Of a stretch of DNA of 64,000 nt, positions 1 to 7,923 are shown one piece after another. The notes beneath the pieces are model-generated. The model was not told the origin of the DNA, did not search any database, and saw only the letters and a program-made list of their open reading frames with translations. The stretch's first letter is position 1; every line of letters starts with the position of its first letter. Position numbers and translations under genes: made by a program. The stretch is from assembly GCA_002426795.1 (NCBI GenBank), contig DINQ01000020.1:6918-70917 (forward strand), given 5' to 3'. This DNA comes from Bacteroidales bacterium UBA5536 (GTDB lineage: Bacteria > Bacteroidota > Bacteroidia > Bacteroidales > F082).

Positions 1-1705
1 CGGGTGTACCCAAAGCAATGGCCGGAACAGGGTCGATGGGAGAAGTAACGCCCATCTTACGGGCCATCTGGATGACCGATTGTGGCGAGAAACGCTTGAT
101 GAGGTAAGCCGAAATCCAGTTGTTGGAGTTGGCCAGGGCCCACTTCAGGGTCACTTCTTCGCCCACACGGTCGTTCGATGAGTTGCGGGGCTCCCAGAAG
201 GTACCATCCGGCAACTGAACACTGTATTTGATGTTGGGAACCTTGTAACAGGGCGTATACTCGCCTGATTGCATGGCCAATGTATACAAAAACGGCTTGA
301 ACGTGGAGCCAACTTGTCGTCTGGCCTGCGTTACGTGGTCGTATTTGAAGAAGCGGTAGTCGTTGCCACCCACATAGGCGCGCACAAAACCAGTGCGTGA
401 GTCAACCGACATCAGGCTGCCCATGAGGAAATATTTGTAGTATCTGATCGAGTCGACCGGCGTCATTACGGTGTCAATAACGCCCTTCCACGAAAATACC
501 CGCATCCGGGTCGGGGTGCGGAAAGAGCGACGGATGGAATCGGCACTGACACCTGCGTTTTTGAGCAGGCGGTAACGGTCGCTCCGGCGGATGGCCCGTT
601 CAATAATTTTATCGACCTCGGCTTCTATTTCACTTTCCGGAAAAACAAAAGGCGCATAATGATAGCCTTTCCAGTGCTTGTAGAATGCGGGTTGTAAATC
701 GTTTCCAAGATGTTCTTTTACTGCGTCTTCTGCATATTGCTGCATGCGCGAGTTGATGGTGGTGTAAATCCGGAGTCCGTCTTTGTAGATGTTGTAAGGC
801 GTACCATCAGCTTTGAAATGTTTGGCAGCCCAGTCGTGCATCTCTGAGCGGAGGAATTCTCTGAAATAGGTTGCTTGTCCGCTGGTATGGTCGAGCACGC
901 CGAAGTTCGACATGTCGATGGGGATGCGGCTGACCGAGTCGCAAACATGCTGGGTAATAAAACCGTATTCAGCCATCTTGGAAAGCACCAGGTTGCGGCG
1001 CTGCAGAGCTCTTTCGGGGTTGCGCACCGGACTGTAGCGGGTTGGCGCATTCACCACGCCGGCCATCAGGGCAGCTTCTTCCAGGTTCAGCGAGTCGGGT
1101 GCCTTGTTGAAGAAGGTCTGCGCGGCAGATTTGATGCCAAAGGCGCTGCTGCCAAAAGGGACCGTGTTGAGGTACATGGCCATGATTTCTTCTTTCGAAT
1201 AGTTGTGCTCCAGTTTGGTGGCTGTTACCCATTCCTGAAACTTACGGATGATGAGCTGCAGCGTGCTGAGGTTTTCGCCACGCGGAAAAAGATTTTTGGC
1301 AAGCTGCTGCGTCAGTGTGCTGCCGCCCCCTTTGCTGTTGCCGGTTGCAACACCATAGGCAACGCGCATAAGCGCCTTTTCGTCGATGCCCGAATGTTCT
1401 GTAAAACGGATGTCTTCGATGGCCAGCAAGGCGTTTACCAGGTCGGGAGACAGGTCGCGGAAGTGAATGTTCGACCGGTTTTCGATATAATAGGAACCCA
1501 GTAGTTGTCCGTCGGCAGAATAGATTTGTGAGGCCAGGTTGGTTTCAGGGTTTTCGAGTTCTTCGAAGGTAGGCATCTTGCCGAAGTATTCGTTGGCCAC
1601 GCCGTAGAAGAACAAAACCGCGACTATCAGTCCCGCGAAGAATAAGAACCAAAGCTTGAAAATATAGTTGAAAAACTTCTTTTTTTGTTGCACTTTTTCT
1701 GCCAT
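1..1705 (-). CDS. Penicillin-binding protein 1A (bifunctional transglycosylase/transpeptidase), 3' end outside window
   Basis: This class A penicillin-binding protein polymerises and cross-links peptidoglycan on the periplasmic face of the inner membrane. Translation from the ATG at 1705 gives a short basic cytoplasmic tail, one membrane segment (about residues 12-35), then the glycosyltransferase domain with the EDxxFxxHxG-type motif (EDIRFTEHSG) and GGSTLTQQLAKNLF. The transpeptidase domain follows, with the catalytic SxxK seen as STFK at Ser467 and an SxN motif seen as SNN. The KTG box would lie past base 1, so roughly the last 200 residues are missing. The order ricT-like, gldH, PBP1A matches the conserved Bacteroidota arrangement. 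Family assignment is certain. The choice between ponA and mrcA as a name is not, so no symbol is given. Confidence 0.95.
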   Translation of the reverse strand, partial: MAEKVQQKKKFFNYIFKLWFLFFAGLIVAVLFFYGVANEYFGKMPTFEELENPETNLASQIYSADGQLLGSYYIENRSNIHFRDLSPDLVNALLAIEDIRFTEHSGIDEKALMRVAYGVATGNSKGGGSTLTQQLAKNLFPRGENLSTLQLIIRKFQEWVTATKLEHNYSKEEIMAMYLNTVPFGSSAFGIKSAAQTFFNKAPDSLNLEEAALMAGVVNAPTRYSPVRNPERALQRRNLVLSKMAEYGFITQHVCDSVSRIPIDMSNFGVLDHTSGQATYFREFLRSEMHDWAAKHFKADGTPYNIYKDGLRIYTTINSRMQQYAEDAVKEHLGNDLQPAFYKHWKGYHYAPFVFPESEIEAEVDKIIERAIRRSDRYRLLKNAGVSADSIRRSFRTPTRMRVFSWKGVIDTVMTPVDSIRYYKYFLMGSLMSVDSRTGFVRAYVGGNDYRFFKYDHVTQARRQVGSTFKPFLYTLAMQSGEYTPCYKVPNIKYSVQLPDGTFWEPRNSSNDRVGEEVTLKWALANSNNWISAYLIKRFSPQSVIQMARKMGVTSPIDPVPAIALGTP

Positions 1706-1845
1706 AACAGCCTGTTTGATCTTTGCCTGAATAATATGTGTGTTGCGCTCAGTTAAAACACTTTTTTTTCCTCTTTAGTATCCGAACCCACTGGTATTTA
1801 TCCTGATTTTCTTCATTTCTTAGCTGATTTTCAGGAGGCCACGAA

Positions 1846-2355
1846 TTAATCGTCGGTGTTTTTTACGATTCTGAGGCCTATATCGTGGATGCCTTCCAGT
1901 TCTTGCTGGCGCATCGCCTGTTCAATGTCGAAACGGTAGGTTCCAGCTACCGGAAAACGCAGCGCACCATTGAGTAATATCTTGTTTTCGCGCAGCGTGC
2001 CCGAAGATTTTCCCAGCCATTCGCCATCGGGTTTTGCCAGCACACATTCGATGGTGTCGTGCGTGGCAGTGCCGTTCGGGAAACGGGTGTGTAGAAAAAT
2101 ATACAGATTGCTGTAGCGGTAGTCCTCGAGGTGGCGCACATTCAAGAAAAAGGAGTAGGTCGACAGGGTGTCTTTGATGGGCACCTCGAAATGGGCCATT
2201 TTTCTTGAAGACCAGCCTTGCTGATCAACGGCCAGGCTTTGGTCGAAAACGGCTTTGCTCCCGCAGCTGGTCATGAACAGCACCATCGTTGCCACGACAA
2301 AAACCAAGTGAACCGTTTTTCTATAGTTAACGAATGTTTCTCGAATGCCTTCCAT
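1846..2355 (-). CDS. gldH: Gliding motility lipoprotein GldH
   Basis: The 169-residue product has an N-terminal hydrophobic segment ending in a lipobox (FMTSC, Cys about 31), so it should be exported and lipidated. The rest is a beta-rich domain typical of GldH, a lipoprotein required for gliding and T9SS function in Flavobacterium-type bacteria. In many non-gliding Bacteroidota the gene is retained, so motility cannot be inferred from it alone. It lies 6 nt downstream of the ricT-like gene and upstream of the PBP1A gene, the conserved order for this family, which supports the call. The start used leaves about eleven residues before the hydrophobic core. A later Met just before the lipobox would be too short for a signal peptide. 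Confidence 0.85.
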   Translation of the reverse strand: MEGIRETFVNYRKTVHLVFVVATMVLFMTSCGSKAVFDQSLAVDQQGWSSRKMAHFEVPIKDTLSTYSFFLNVRHLEDYRYSNLYIFLHTRFPNGTATHDTIECVLAKPDGEWLGKSSGTLRENKILLNGALRFPVAGTYRFDIEQAMRQQELEGIHDIGLRIVKNTDD

Positions 2356-2361
2356 GACTTG

Positions 2362-3474
2362 TTATTCAAACCTGTATAAATCGTTTTCAACATTGCCATT
2401 TCCATAGCCATCGTCGGTCTGCTGTTCTTTGAGGAAGGCAAAATCTTCCAGCTTTTCGGGCATTTTACCTGAGCGGTTATCTGCTGCAATGGCTTTCACC
2501 TGGTCAATCGGAATAGCCATCAGGTTGCTGCGGTCGTTGGTGTAGGCGTACCACATCAAGCCTTTGAAAATGTCACTTTTCTGGAAAACGGCATCTCCTT
2601 TCCTGGTGCGCAATACGGTGCGATCGTCAGGGAAAGCCTTCAATGCATCCACATAGGCTTCGTATTCGTAGTTGAGGCAGCACTTGAGTTTGCCACACTG
2701 CCCGGCCAGTTTTTGCGGGTTGGGCGAGAGCTGCTGAATACGTGCGACTCCGGTTGTGACCGACTGAAAATCAGCCATCCACGATGAGCAACAAAGTTCG
2801 CGTCCGCACGATCCGATTCCGCCCAGCTTGGCTGCTTCCTGTCGCATCCCGATCTGTCGCATCTCGATGCGGATATGGAACTCTTCGGCCAGGCGTTTGA
2901 TCAGTTCGCGAAAATCGACCCGGTCGTCGGCAGTGTAGTAGAAAATGGCCTTGGTGCGGTCGCCCTGATACTCCACGTCGTTCATCTTCATTTCGAGACG
3001 CAGATCGAGGGCAATCTCACGGCTGCGGAAAAGGGTGTGGTCTTCAAGCTCAATGGCTCCGACCCATTTTTCGATGTCGGATAGCTTCGCGTGGCGATAC
3101 ACTTTTTTCAGTTCTGCAGCACCAACCAGCACTTTTTTGCGTTTCATCTGCAAGTCGACAATCTCGCCCACAAGGGTTACGATACCGATGTCGTGACCTG
3201 CATTGGCTTCCACGGCAATGATCTCGCCCTCTTTCAGGTCAAGATCAGGGGTGTATGAAAAGAAGTCTTTCCGACCATTTTTAAAACGCACCTCACATAT
3301 TTGTAAAGCATCTGTTTTAATGGGATTCTCATAGCCTTTGAGCCAGTTGTGCTCGTCCAGCTTGCAGCAGCTATGTTGAAAGATACGGTCTTTCGGGTTA
3401 AATACACGGGGGGCACGGCAGCATCCTCTTGGGAGGAAGGACTCTGCACTTTTGCCTATATTATCTTCGCTCAT
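2362..3474 (-). CDS. PSP1 C-terminal domain protein, RicT (YaaT)-like
   Basis: This is a cytoplasmic PSP1-domain protein. In Bacillus the homologue RicT/YaaT forms the Ric complex, which acts with RNase Y in mRNA processing. In Bacteroidota its role is not established. The diagnostic cysteine-rich core is visible: GIGSCGRELCCSSW followed by GQCGKLKCCLNYE, the pattern expected for Fe-S ligation. A second N-terminal cysteine cluster (RGCC) adds possible ligands. I chose the Met at 3474 (MSEDNIGK) over the longer start at 3507 because the extra residues are unlike the family. It sits between holB and gldH, a usual neighbourhood, and the 3' end is 6 nt before gldH, so the two are likely cotranscribed. 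Confidence 0.88.
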   Translation of the reverse strand: MSEDNIGKSAESFLPRGCCRAPRVFNPKDRIFQHSCCKLDEHNWLKGYENPIKTDALQICEVRFKNGRKDFFSYTPDLDLKEGEIIAVEANAGHDIGIVTLVGEIVDLQMKRKKVLVGAAELKKVYRHAKLSDIEKWVGAIELEDHTLFRSREIALDLRLEMKMNDVEYQGDRTKAIFYYTADDRVDFRELIKRLAEEFHIRIEMRQIGMRQEAAKLGGIGSCGRELCCSSWMADFQSVTTGVARIQQLSPNPQKLAGQCGKLKCCLNYEYEAYVDALKAFPDDRTVLRTRKGDAVFQKSDIFKGLMWYAYTNDRSNLMAIPIDQVKAIAADNRSGKMPEKLEDFAFLKEQQTDDGYGNGNVENDLYRFE

Positions 3475-3620
3475 TGGTATACATATTTCCTTGCAAAGAT
3501 AGCACAAAAGAACAGATCGGACTTCGCCTTTAATCGATTCAATAAGCTGTTGACAGTGAATTTGGTACGATCATTTTTCCCGTTTTAGCTGATCAGGATG
3601 GAGAAGAGAAACAGCATGAG

Positions 3621-4760
3621 TTATTGCGCTTTTTGGCGCAAGAGTTTCATCATTTTAAAGCTGATATCGCTAAAAATCAAGGATGCATTGCCATTGCGCT
3701 CAATCTGGCGGATGCCTTCTTCCATCAGGGATGCCATTTGCAGGGTATTGGCAGGATTTACGAAAGGGGCAAATTTACTGTTGAAGGTGAGTTCTTCTTC
3801 TGGCAGGCGGACCAGGTCTGTCAACTGGTTGTTGAGCAGCAAACTGTTGCGAAAAATCCCGAGGGCGTAACCCAACAATACTTTTTGCCGTTCGCGTCCA
3901 ATACCTTTGAGGGTATCTACAAAATCGATCATCTCGATAATGGCCCCTTTGAAGCAAAGCCGCATCCAATGCTGAAAAGTATGGAAATTGTAGGCCTCGT
4001 CATCTGCATTTTCGAAATAACGAATCGCTTCGGGCCAGTTGCCATTGGCCATCATGGCTGCATTTGCGGCATCAGCCTCGCGGCATTGGTAGCGGTTGCA
4101 CAGCGCGCTGAGGATAGCCTTGTCTTCAATTTTTGGAACCTTCACGAGGTAGGTGCGCGAAACAACGGTTGCCAGCAACTGGTCCTGCTGCTCGGCCACC
4201 AACAGGAAGAGGGTCTTTTCAGGAGGTTCTTCGAGCAGTTTCAACATCTTGTTGGCAGCCTGAATATTCAGCTTCTCAGCCATCCAGATAATCATCACCT
4301 TATACTCGGCTTCGTAGGCCTTGAAACTGAGTTTGCGCATCACTGTGGAAGCATCGCGCACGTTGATGAGGCCTTGTTTGTTCTCAACGCCCAGGTGGTC
4401 GTACCAGGCCTGTGCATCGGTATAGCCCTGATTGCCCAGCACAAAACTGCGCCATTCTTCCATGAAAAGATCCGATTCAGGGTCTTTCTTCACCTTTTTG
4501 GTGGTGGTTGTCGGAAATACAAAGTGCAGGTCGGGATGGGTGAGTTTCTGCATCTTGACGCAGGATGGGCAAACGCCGCAGCTATCGGTAGCCGTGCGGT
4601 TGCGACAGTTGATGTATTGTGCATAGGCCAGCGCGAGCGATAGCTTGCCGGAGCCTCCAGGCCCCAGAAACAGCTGTGCATGACTTACCCTGCTTTCCGT
4701 TACAGAAGCAATCAGCTTTTGAACTACCTTTTCCTGTCCGATGATTTCACTGAAACGCAT
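3621..4760 (-). CDS. holB: DNA polymerase III subunit delta'
   Basis: The delta' subunit is part of the clamp loader that places the beta sliding clamp on DNA. The product (379 residues from Met 4760, MRFSEIIGQ) has the AAA+ fold of the family. It shows a Walker A-like GPGGSGKLSLALA, a four-cysteine zinc module (CRNRTATDSCGVCPSC) and the SRT sensor region (VVSRTYL). The 4787 start would add nine atypical residues, so the later Met is preferred. About 147 nt separate it from the ricT-like gene downstream. A plus-strand reading frame across 3624-4643 is a codon shadow of this gene. It borders the REP-containing island upstream, so the island lies at the edge of a conserved housekeeping block. 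Confidence 0.93.
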   Translation of the reverse strand: MRFSEIIGQEKVVQKLIASVTESRVSHAQLFLGPGGSGKLSLALAYAQYINCRNRTATDSCGVCPSCVKMQKLTHPDLHFVFPTTTTKKVKKDPESDLFMEEWRSFVLGNQGYTDAQAWYDHLGVENKQGLINVRDASTVMRKLSFKAYEAEYKVMIIWMAEKLNIQAANKMLKLLEEPPEKTLFLLVAEQQDQLLATVVSRTYLVKVPKIEDKAILSALCNRYQCREADAANAAMMANGNWPEAIRYFENADDEAYNFHTFQHWMRLCFKGAIIEMIDFVDTLKGIGRERQKVLLGYALGIFRNSLLLNNQLTDLVRLPEEELTFNSKFAPFVNPANTLQMASLMEEGIRQIERNGNASLIFSDISFKMMKLLRQKAQ

Positions 4761-4850
4761 ATGATTTTGCTGCCAAACTGGCTTCAAAAGTAGCCAATTT
4801 TGGTGGATGGGCCACTGTGTGTGGTAAACAAATTAGGGTGATTGATTACG

Positions 4851-4873
4851 CTAAAAAGGCATAGCCTCCACCT
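4851..4873. repeat. Duplicated gene tail, left copy (partner at 6590-6612)
   Basis: This 23-nt stretch matches 6590-6612 with three mismatches, including a 12-nt perfect core (GGCATAGCCTCC at 4858-4869 and 6597-6608). On the minus strand the right copy encodes the last residues of the 6590-7021 protein (EEAMPL, stop) and the left copy encodes VEAMPF, stop, in the same register. The two copies bracket the whole 1.7 kb REP/toxin island. Either the tail of a gene was duplicated when the island arrived, or a tandem paralogue was destroyed and only its end remains. Confidence 0.6.
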
Positions 4874-4883
4874 TACAGCCCCT

Positions 4884-5100
4884 GCTGGCGCCGATTTGCC
4901 TGGGCTGCGCTGCCCTGAGCCAGTCGAAGGGAGCCAGTCGAAGTGCAATCGGTGTCCGGACAATCTGTTTTTGGTTTCAAGCTTTCGCTACTCACCTATC
5001 AAAAATAAAGAATTTTCGATTATGCACACAGATGTTGGTTGCAGAGTTTTTATGTTTTGCAAAGATATGTTCCGGATACGGATCGCAGATCCGCACCAGC
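4884..5100 (+). repeat. REP/BIME-like paired-hairpin repeat, copy A (with nested 47-bp insert)
   Basis: The left end GCTGGCGCCGATTTGC...GCAATCGGTGTCCG and the right end CCGGATACGGATCGCAGATCCGCACCAGC are inverted versions of each other, and each can fold into its own hairpin. The hairpin loop of the left end is split by an insert at 4900-4946 with the flanking TGC duplicated. Core sequence between the ends (about 4960-5070) matches copies B and C. All five complete copies in the window have the same orientation. The structure resembles a BIME, two REP sequences facing each other. No RAYT transposase gene is present in the window. Confidence 0.8.
4900..4946 (+). repeat. Nested insert in the hairpin loop of REP copy A
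   Basis: This 47-bp segment sits exactly in the loop of the left REP hairpin, and TGC is duplicated on either side (4897-4899 and 4944-4946). Inside it the 13-mer GAGCCAGTCGAAG occurs twice in tandem, next to CTGCGCTGCCCT. The same insert with one base difference occurs at 5241-5287 in copy B but not in copies C, D or E. It is most simply a smaller repeat that entered one REP copy before that copy was duplicated. Confidence 0.65.
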
Positions 5101-5224
5101 CAATGGGGTCTCAAAAGGAAGATTTTAATGACTAATAGTTATGACCAAAAGTCATTATACTGACGTAAAGCTGTCTGTTGGTTGTTCACTTCAGCTTTCC
5201 ATTGCTGGCCATCCAAGGGCCCCA

Positions 5225-5439
5225 GCTGGCGCCGATTTGCCTGGACTGCGCTGCCCTGAGCCAGTCGAAGGGAGCCAGTCGAAGTGCAATCGGTGTCCGT
5301 ATATTCTGTTTTTGGTTTCATGCTTTTTGCTCACCTATCAAAAATAAAGAATTTTCGATTATGCACGCAGATGATGGTTGCAGAGTTTCTATGTTTTGGA
5401 AAGGAATGTTCCGGATACGGAATCGTAAATGCGCACCAG
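5225..5439 (+). repeat. REP/BIME-like paired-hairpin repeat, copy B (with nested insert)
   Basis: This is the same two-ended structure as the copy at 4884, in the same orientation and with the same insert at 5241-5287. It is therefore a segmental duplicate rather than an independent arrival. Its right end is decayed (GGAATCGTAAATGCGCACCAG), so that hairpin is weakened. The 124 bases between the two copies show no credible gene. A 60-codon minus-strand frame here merely reads through the repeat. Confidence 0.75.
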
Positions 5440-5581
5440 TATTGGCAATGTCTGTACGCTTATTGTAGCTCTTTTGCATATTGTTTTGCGGTTAACTCTT
5501 AAAATATACGCATAATACGCTCTGATACATACTGTTGATTGTTTTTCAGCAGACCCTATTTACACATACCGGGGTGTTTTA
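5440..5581. other. AT-rich spacer
   Basis: I see no gene or convincing terminator in this stretch. It lies downstream of the membrane immunity candidate that reads on the minus strand, and its base composition is AT-rich like that gene. Confidence 0.4.
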
Positions 5582-5971
5582 TTAAGAATATGGTTGTAAA
5601 TACCAAAACAGAATCAATGGAACCATTGTAGATAAAAAAGAAAATACTATGGATAATAATATCCCTGTTTTATCTGAAAAAGGCTTCTTCTTTTTCATAA
5701 CAACATCAAGTCTGCCTTTTTTTATGTATATATAATTTATTAACCACATAAAAAATAAACCGGAAATCACATAAAATAAAATGGGTATCGAGGATTCCAC
5801 AGTTTTTGTAATAATAAATTCGGTTGTAGTTATTAATGTGTAAATCCATATTTCAATTATCAATCCAATTCCATACGAAACTCTTTCGTTTGGTTCTGAG
5901 TTCTTAAATTTTTTTTGTCTTTGTTTGAACCATACAAACAAATAATAGTAGTAATTATCAATAAAAATCAT
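5582..5971 (-). CDS. Small integral membrane protein, probable immunity to the adjacent orphan RHS tip
   Basis: No family was recognised. From the Met at 5971 (MIFIDNYYYY) the product has about 129 residues and three to four hydrophobic segments: near the N-terminus, around ELIIEIWIYTLI, LFYVISGLFFMWLINYIYI and the C-terminal LLSIVFSFLSTMVPLILFWYL. A strongly basic loop (MKKKKPF) lies before the last segment. It starts within a few nucleotides of the stop of the toxin-tip frame at 5973, the expected toxin-immunity spacing. The strong AT bias differs from the housekeeping genes on either side and suggests transfer. Function as immunity is inferred from position only. The longer start at 6004 would overlap the toxin frame. 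Confidence 0.6.
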   Translation of the reverse strand: MIFIDNYYYYLFVWFKQRQKKFKNSEPNERVSYGIGLIIEIWIYTLITTTEFIITKTVESSIPILFYVISGLFFMWLINYIYIKKGRLDVVMKKKKPFSDKTGILLSIVFSFLSTMVPLILFWYLQPYS

Positions 5972-5972
5972 T

Positions 5973-6440
5973 TTAATTCGATTTAAAATAATCAACAGCA
6001 TCAATTGTTAGGTCAATTGTCATTGTGGATAAATTGTAAATTAAATTGGCTTCAGCTCCTCCAAATATCCAAAATGCAGTTTGTCCCACTGCTTCAACTC
6101 CATTCCACCAATTACCTCTCGGATCCTGTCGGAATTCATTAAAATTATATGCAATGTTAACAGCACCTGTTACTTTTCCAAGTGTACGAAGTACAGGAAT
6201 TTCTTTTACCACATTATACGTTTTAGACACTTGGTTCGATAACTTCTGTACTCCCACGACAAATCCAGTAGTACCTGTAATAACGTCACCTGTAACTCTG
6301 TTAATTTTTGCGCTAACATCCATAAAGTTATTGCCATCCCCTCCGTTTGCGGCCATCCCAAACAAATTATTACCCCCATTAATAGCCCCGGCTGGCGCCG
6401 ATTTGCAATCGGTGTCCGTACATTCTTCTTTTGGTTTCAT
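5973..6440 (-). pseudogene. Orphan RHS C-terminal toxin tip whose frame begins inside a REP repeat
   Basis: The frame opens in REP copy C (ATG at 6440, or GTG at 6455). Repeat-derived residues including DTDCKSAPAG come first, and non-repeat protein starts at about 6390 with AINGGNNLFGMAANGG. That join resembles the junction just after an RHS core, where variable tips begin. The tip (about 139 residues) is glycine-rich and moderately hydrophobic, with no catalytic motif I recognise. A membrane-active toxin is possible but unproven. No RHS core is present upstream, so this is a displaced or orphan cassette. Whether the repeat-derived start is ever used is unknown. A membrane protein follows immediately and is the likely immunity gene. 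Confidence 0.55.
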
Positions 6441-6559
6441 GCTTTCGCTACTCACCTATCAAAAATAAAGAATTTTCGATTATTCACACAGATGTTGGTT
6501 GCAGAGTTCTTATGTTTTTCAAGGAATGTTCCGGATACGGATTGTAAATGCGCGCCAGC
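6391..6559 (+). repeat. REP/BIME-like paired-hairpin repeat, copy C (no nested insert)
   Basis: This 169-bp copy lacks the nested insert and so shows the uninterrupted left hairpin CCGATTTGCAATCGG. Its core (TCACCTATCAAAAATAAAG and the following bases) belongs to the same subfamily as the copies at 4884 and 5225. The right end is partly decayed (GGATTGTAAATGCGCGCCAGC). Its left edge coincides with the point where the orphan toxin tip stops resembling repeat and becomes protein. Confidence 0.8.
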
Positions 6560-6589
6560 CAAGCAAATGCGTGTCAGGGGAGACTTAAA

Positions 6590-7021
6590 CTACAACGGCA
6601 TAGCCTCCTCCTGCAGCACACTTGATTTGTAAGTCATCAGGCGTGATAGGAAGCGGTGGGTAGAATGATTTGTTTTTGACAGGTCGAGCCGGATGAAATG
6701 CGATCCGCTGTAAACCCGCAGGCTTTCGTCCGACTTAAATACACTCAGGTTGCGGTATGGGATGATGAGTCCATAGGTTTCGAGCCTCGATCGAAAGGCA
6801 AGGATGACACCCCTGGGCCGGAGCTCTATGCTGCAGAAACGCTGGTGGTTGTTGACTGCCAGCAGTTTTTCGATGTCTGCAGAACTAGCCAGAACCAACA
6901 TGCGGGGAGAACCAATTCCGCCCATGCGCCAGCGCTCGATCCATCCAAAAGGCTTTCCAACCAGGTTTTCCAGCTCGTGTTTGATTTCATGGTTTTTGTA
7001 GCTGATGTTGCGCAGGATCAT
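6590..7021 (-). CDS. Conserved-looking hypothetical protein, 143 residues
   Basis: I do not recognise a named family. The product is soluble, with no signal peptide or membrane segment, and is mixed alpha/beta. The first third has helical, charged residues (HEIKHELENLVG). The remainder looks beta-rich with alternating hydrophobics (MLVLASSADIEKLLAV, VILAFRSRLETYGLIIPY), which could be a PH-like small beta domain. It lies upstream of the REP island and about 120 nt downstream of the sdhB end, separated by a terminator. Its last codons are duplicated beyond the island at 4851-4873. Confidence 0.7.
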   Translation of the reverse strand: MILRNISYKNHEIKHELENLVGKPFGWIERWRMGGIGSPRMLVLASSADIEKLLAVNNHQRFCSIELRPRGVILAFRSRLETYGLIIPYRNLSVFKSDESLRVYSGSHFIRLDLSKTNHSTHRFLSRLMTYKSSVLQEEAMPL

Positions 7022-7092
7022 GGTGGAATATTTTTAATGATTTGATGTTTAAACAGTTGAAATGCCGAATTGTTGGTTGTTATGGTCAATAA

Positions 7093-7117
7093 AAAAAGCC
7101 GGACCAGCCGGCTTTTT
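7093..7117 (-). terminator. Bidirectional-looking rho-independent terminator after sdhB
   Basis: A 10-bp stem AAAAAGCCGG/CCGGCTTTTT with a 5-nt loop (ACCAG) is followed by a T-run on both strands. It lies 24 nt beyond the sdhB stop, so it should end the sdhCAB transcript. Confidence 0.85.
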
Positions 7118-7140
7118 CCCTTCTTCCTTCTATAAAACAA

Positions 7141-7890
7141 CTACTTCTCCGAGAGCAACTTGGCACCCAAAAACTCGCGGTTCATGCGTGCAATGTGCGA
7201 TACGGAGATTTCTTTTGGACATTCGGCCTCGCAGGCATAGGTGTTGGTGCAGTTTCCAAAGCCTAATTCGTCCATTTTGGCAACCATCTTCTGCACCCTT
7301 TCGCGGGCTTCGAGGCGACCTTGTGGCAATAAGGCAAACTGAGAAACCTTGGCCGAAACGAACAGCATGGCGCTGGCATTTTTACAGGCAGCCACACAGG
7401 CTCCGCAGCCAATGCAGGCTGCTGCATCCATGGCTTCGTCGGCTTTGCGTTTCGGGATAGGAATGGCATTGGCGTCGGGAACACCACCTGTGCTCACCGA
7501 AACATAACCACCAGCCTGAATAATCGCATCAAAAGCTGAACGGTCGACCATCAGGTCTTTGATCACCGGGAAAGGCTTGGCCCGCCAGGGTTCGATCACG
7601 ATGGTTTCGCCATCCTTGAAATTGCGCATGTGCATCTGGCAGGTGGTGATGCCACGATCTGGTCCGTGAGGTCTGCCGTTGATGTATATACTACAGGCTC
7701 CACAGATGCCTTCGCGGCAGTCGTGGTCGAATGCCACAGGGTCTTCGCCTTCAACAACCAGGCGTTCGTTAAGAATGTCAAGCATCTCTAAAAAGGATGC
7801 GTCAGCTGAAATATTTTGAACCTGGTAATTGACAAACTTCCCTTTTCCTTCAGCCGAAGCCTGTCGCCAGATTTTAAGTGTTAAATCCAT
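7141..7890 (-). CDS. sdhB: Succinate dehydrogenase/fumarate reductase iron-sulfur subunit
   Basis: This is the electron-transfer subunit that carries electrons between the flavoprotein and the quinone site. The 249-residue product has the N-terminal ferredoxin fold with [2Fe-2S] ligands Cys58, Cys63 and Cys66 (CREGICGAC) and a later Cys in GITTC. The C-terminal domain carries [11 protein letters not shown] and the second cluster motif [12 protein letters not shown]. Both halves are complete and the length is that of Bacteroidota SdhB/FrdB. It lies 33 nt downstream of sdhA. Sequence alone does not separate succinate dehydrogenase from fumarate reductase in this group, where the enzyme can run both ways. 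Confidence 0.96.
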   Translation of the reverse strand: MDLTLKIWRQASAEGKGKFVNYQVQNISADASFLEMLDILNERLVVEGEDPVAFDHDCREGICGACSIYINGRPHGPDRGITTCQMHMRNFKDGETIVIEPWRAKPFPVIKDLMVDRSAFDAIIQAGGYVSVSTGGVPDANAIPIPKRKADEAMDAAACIGCGACVAACKNASAMLFVSAKVSQFALLPQGRLEARERVQKMVAKMDELGFGNCTNTYACEAECPKEISVSHIARMNREFLGAKLLSEK

Positions 7891-7923
7891 AATATCAGTA
7901 TTTTATCTTTAACATGAACTTGC

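Noticed and set aside
875..1504. 209-codon plus-strand frame opposite the PBP1A gene
   Set aside because: The minus strand encodes clear glycosyltransferase and transpeptidase motifs. The plus frame is low-complexity shadow sequence without family features.
3624..4643. 339-codon plus-strand frame
   Set aside because: It lies exactly opposite holB, which has recognisable clamp-loader motifs. Long antisense frames are common in such GC-biased codons.
5139..5321. 60-codon minus-strand frame between REP copies A and B
   Set aside because: About half of it is REP plus nested insert and the rest shows no tip-like or family sequence. It is read-through of the repeat.
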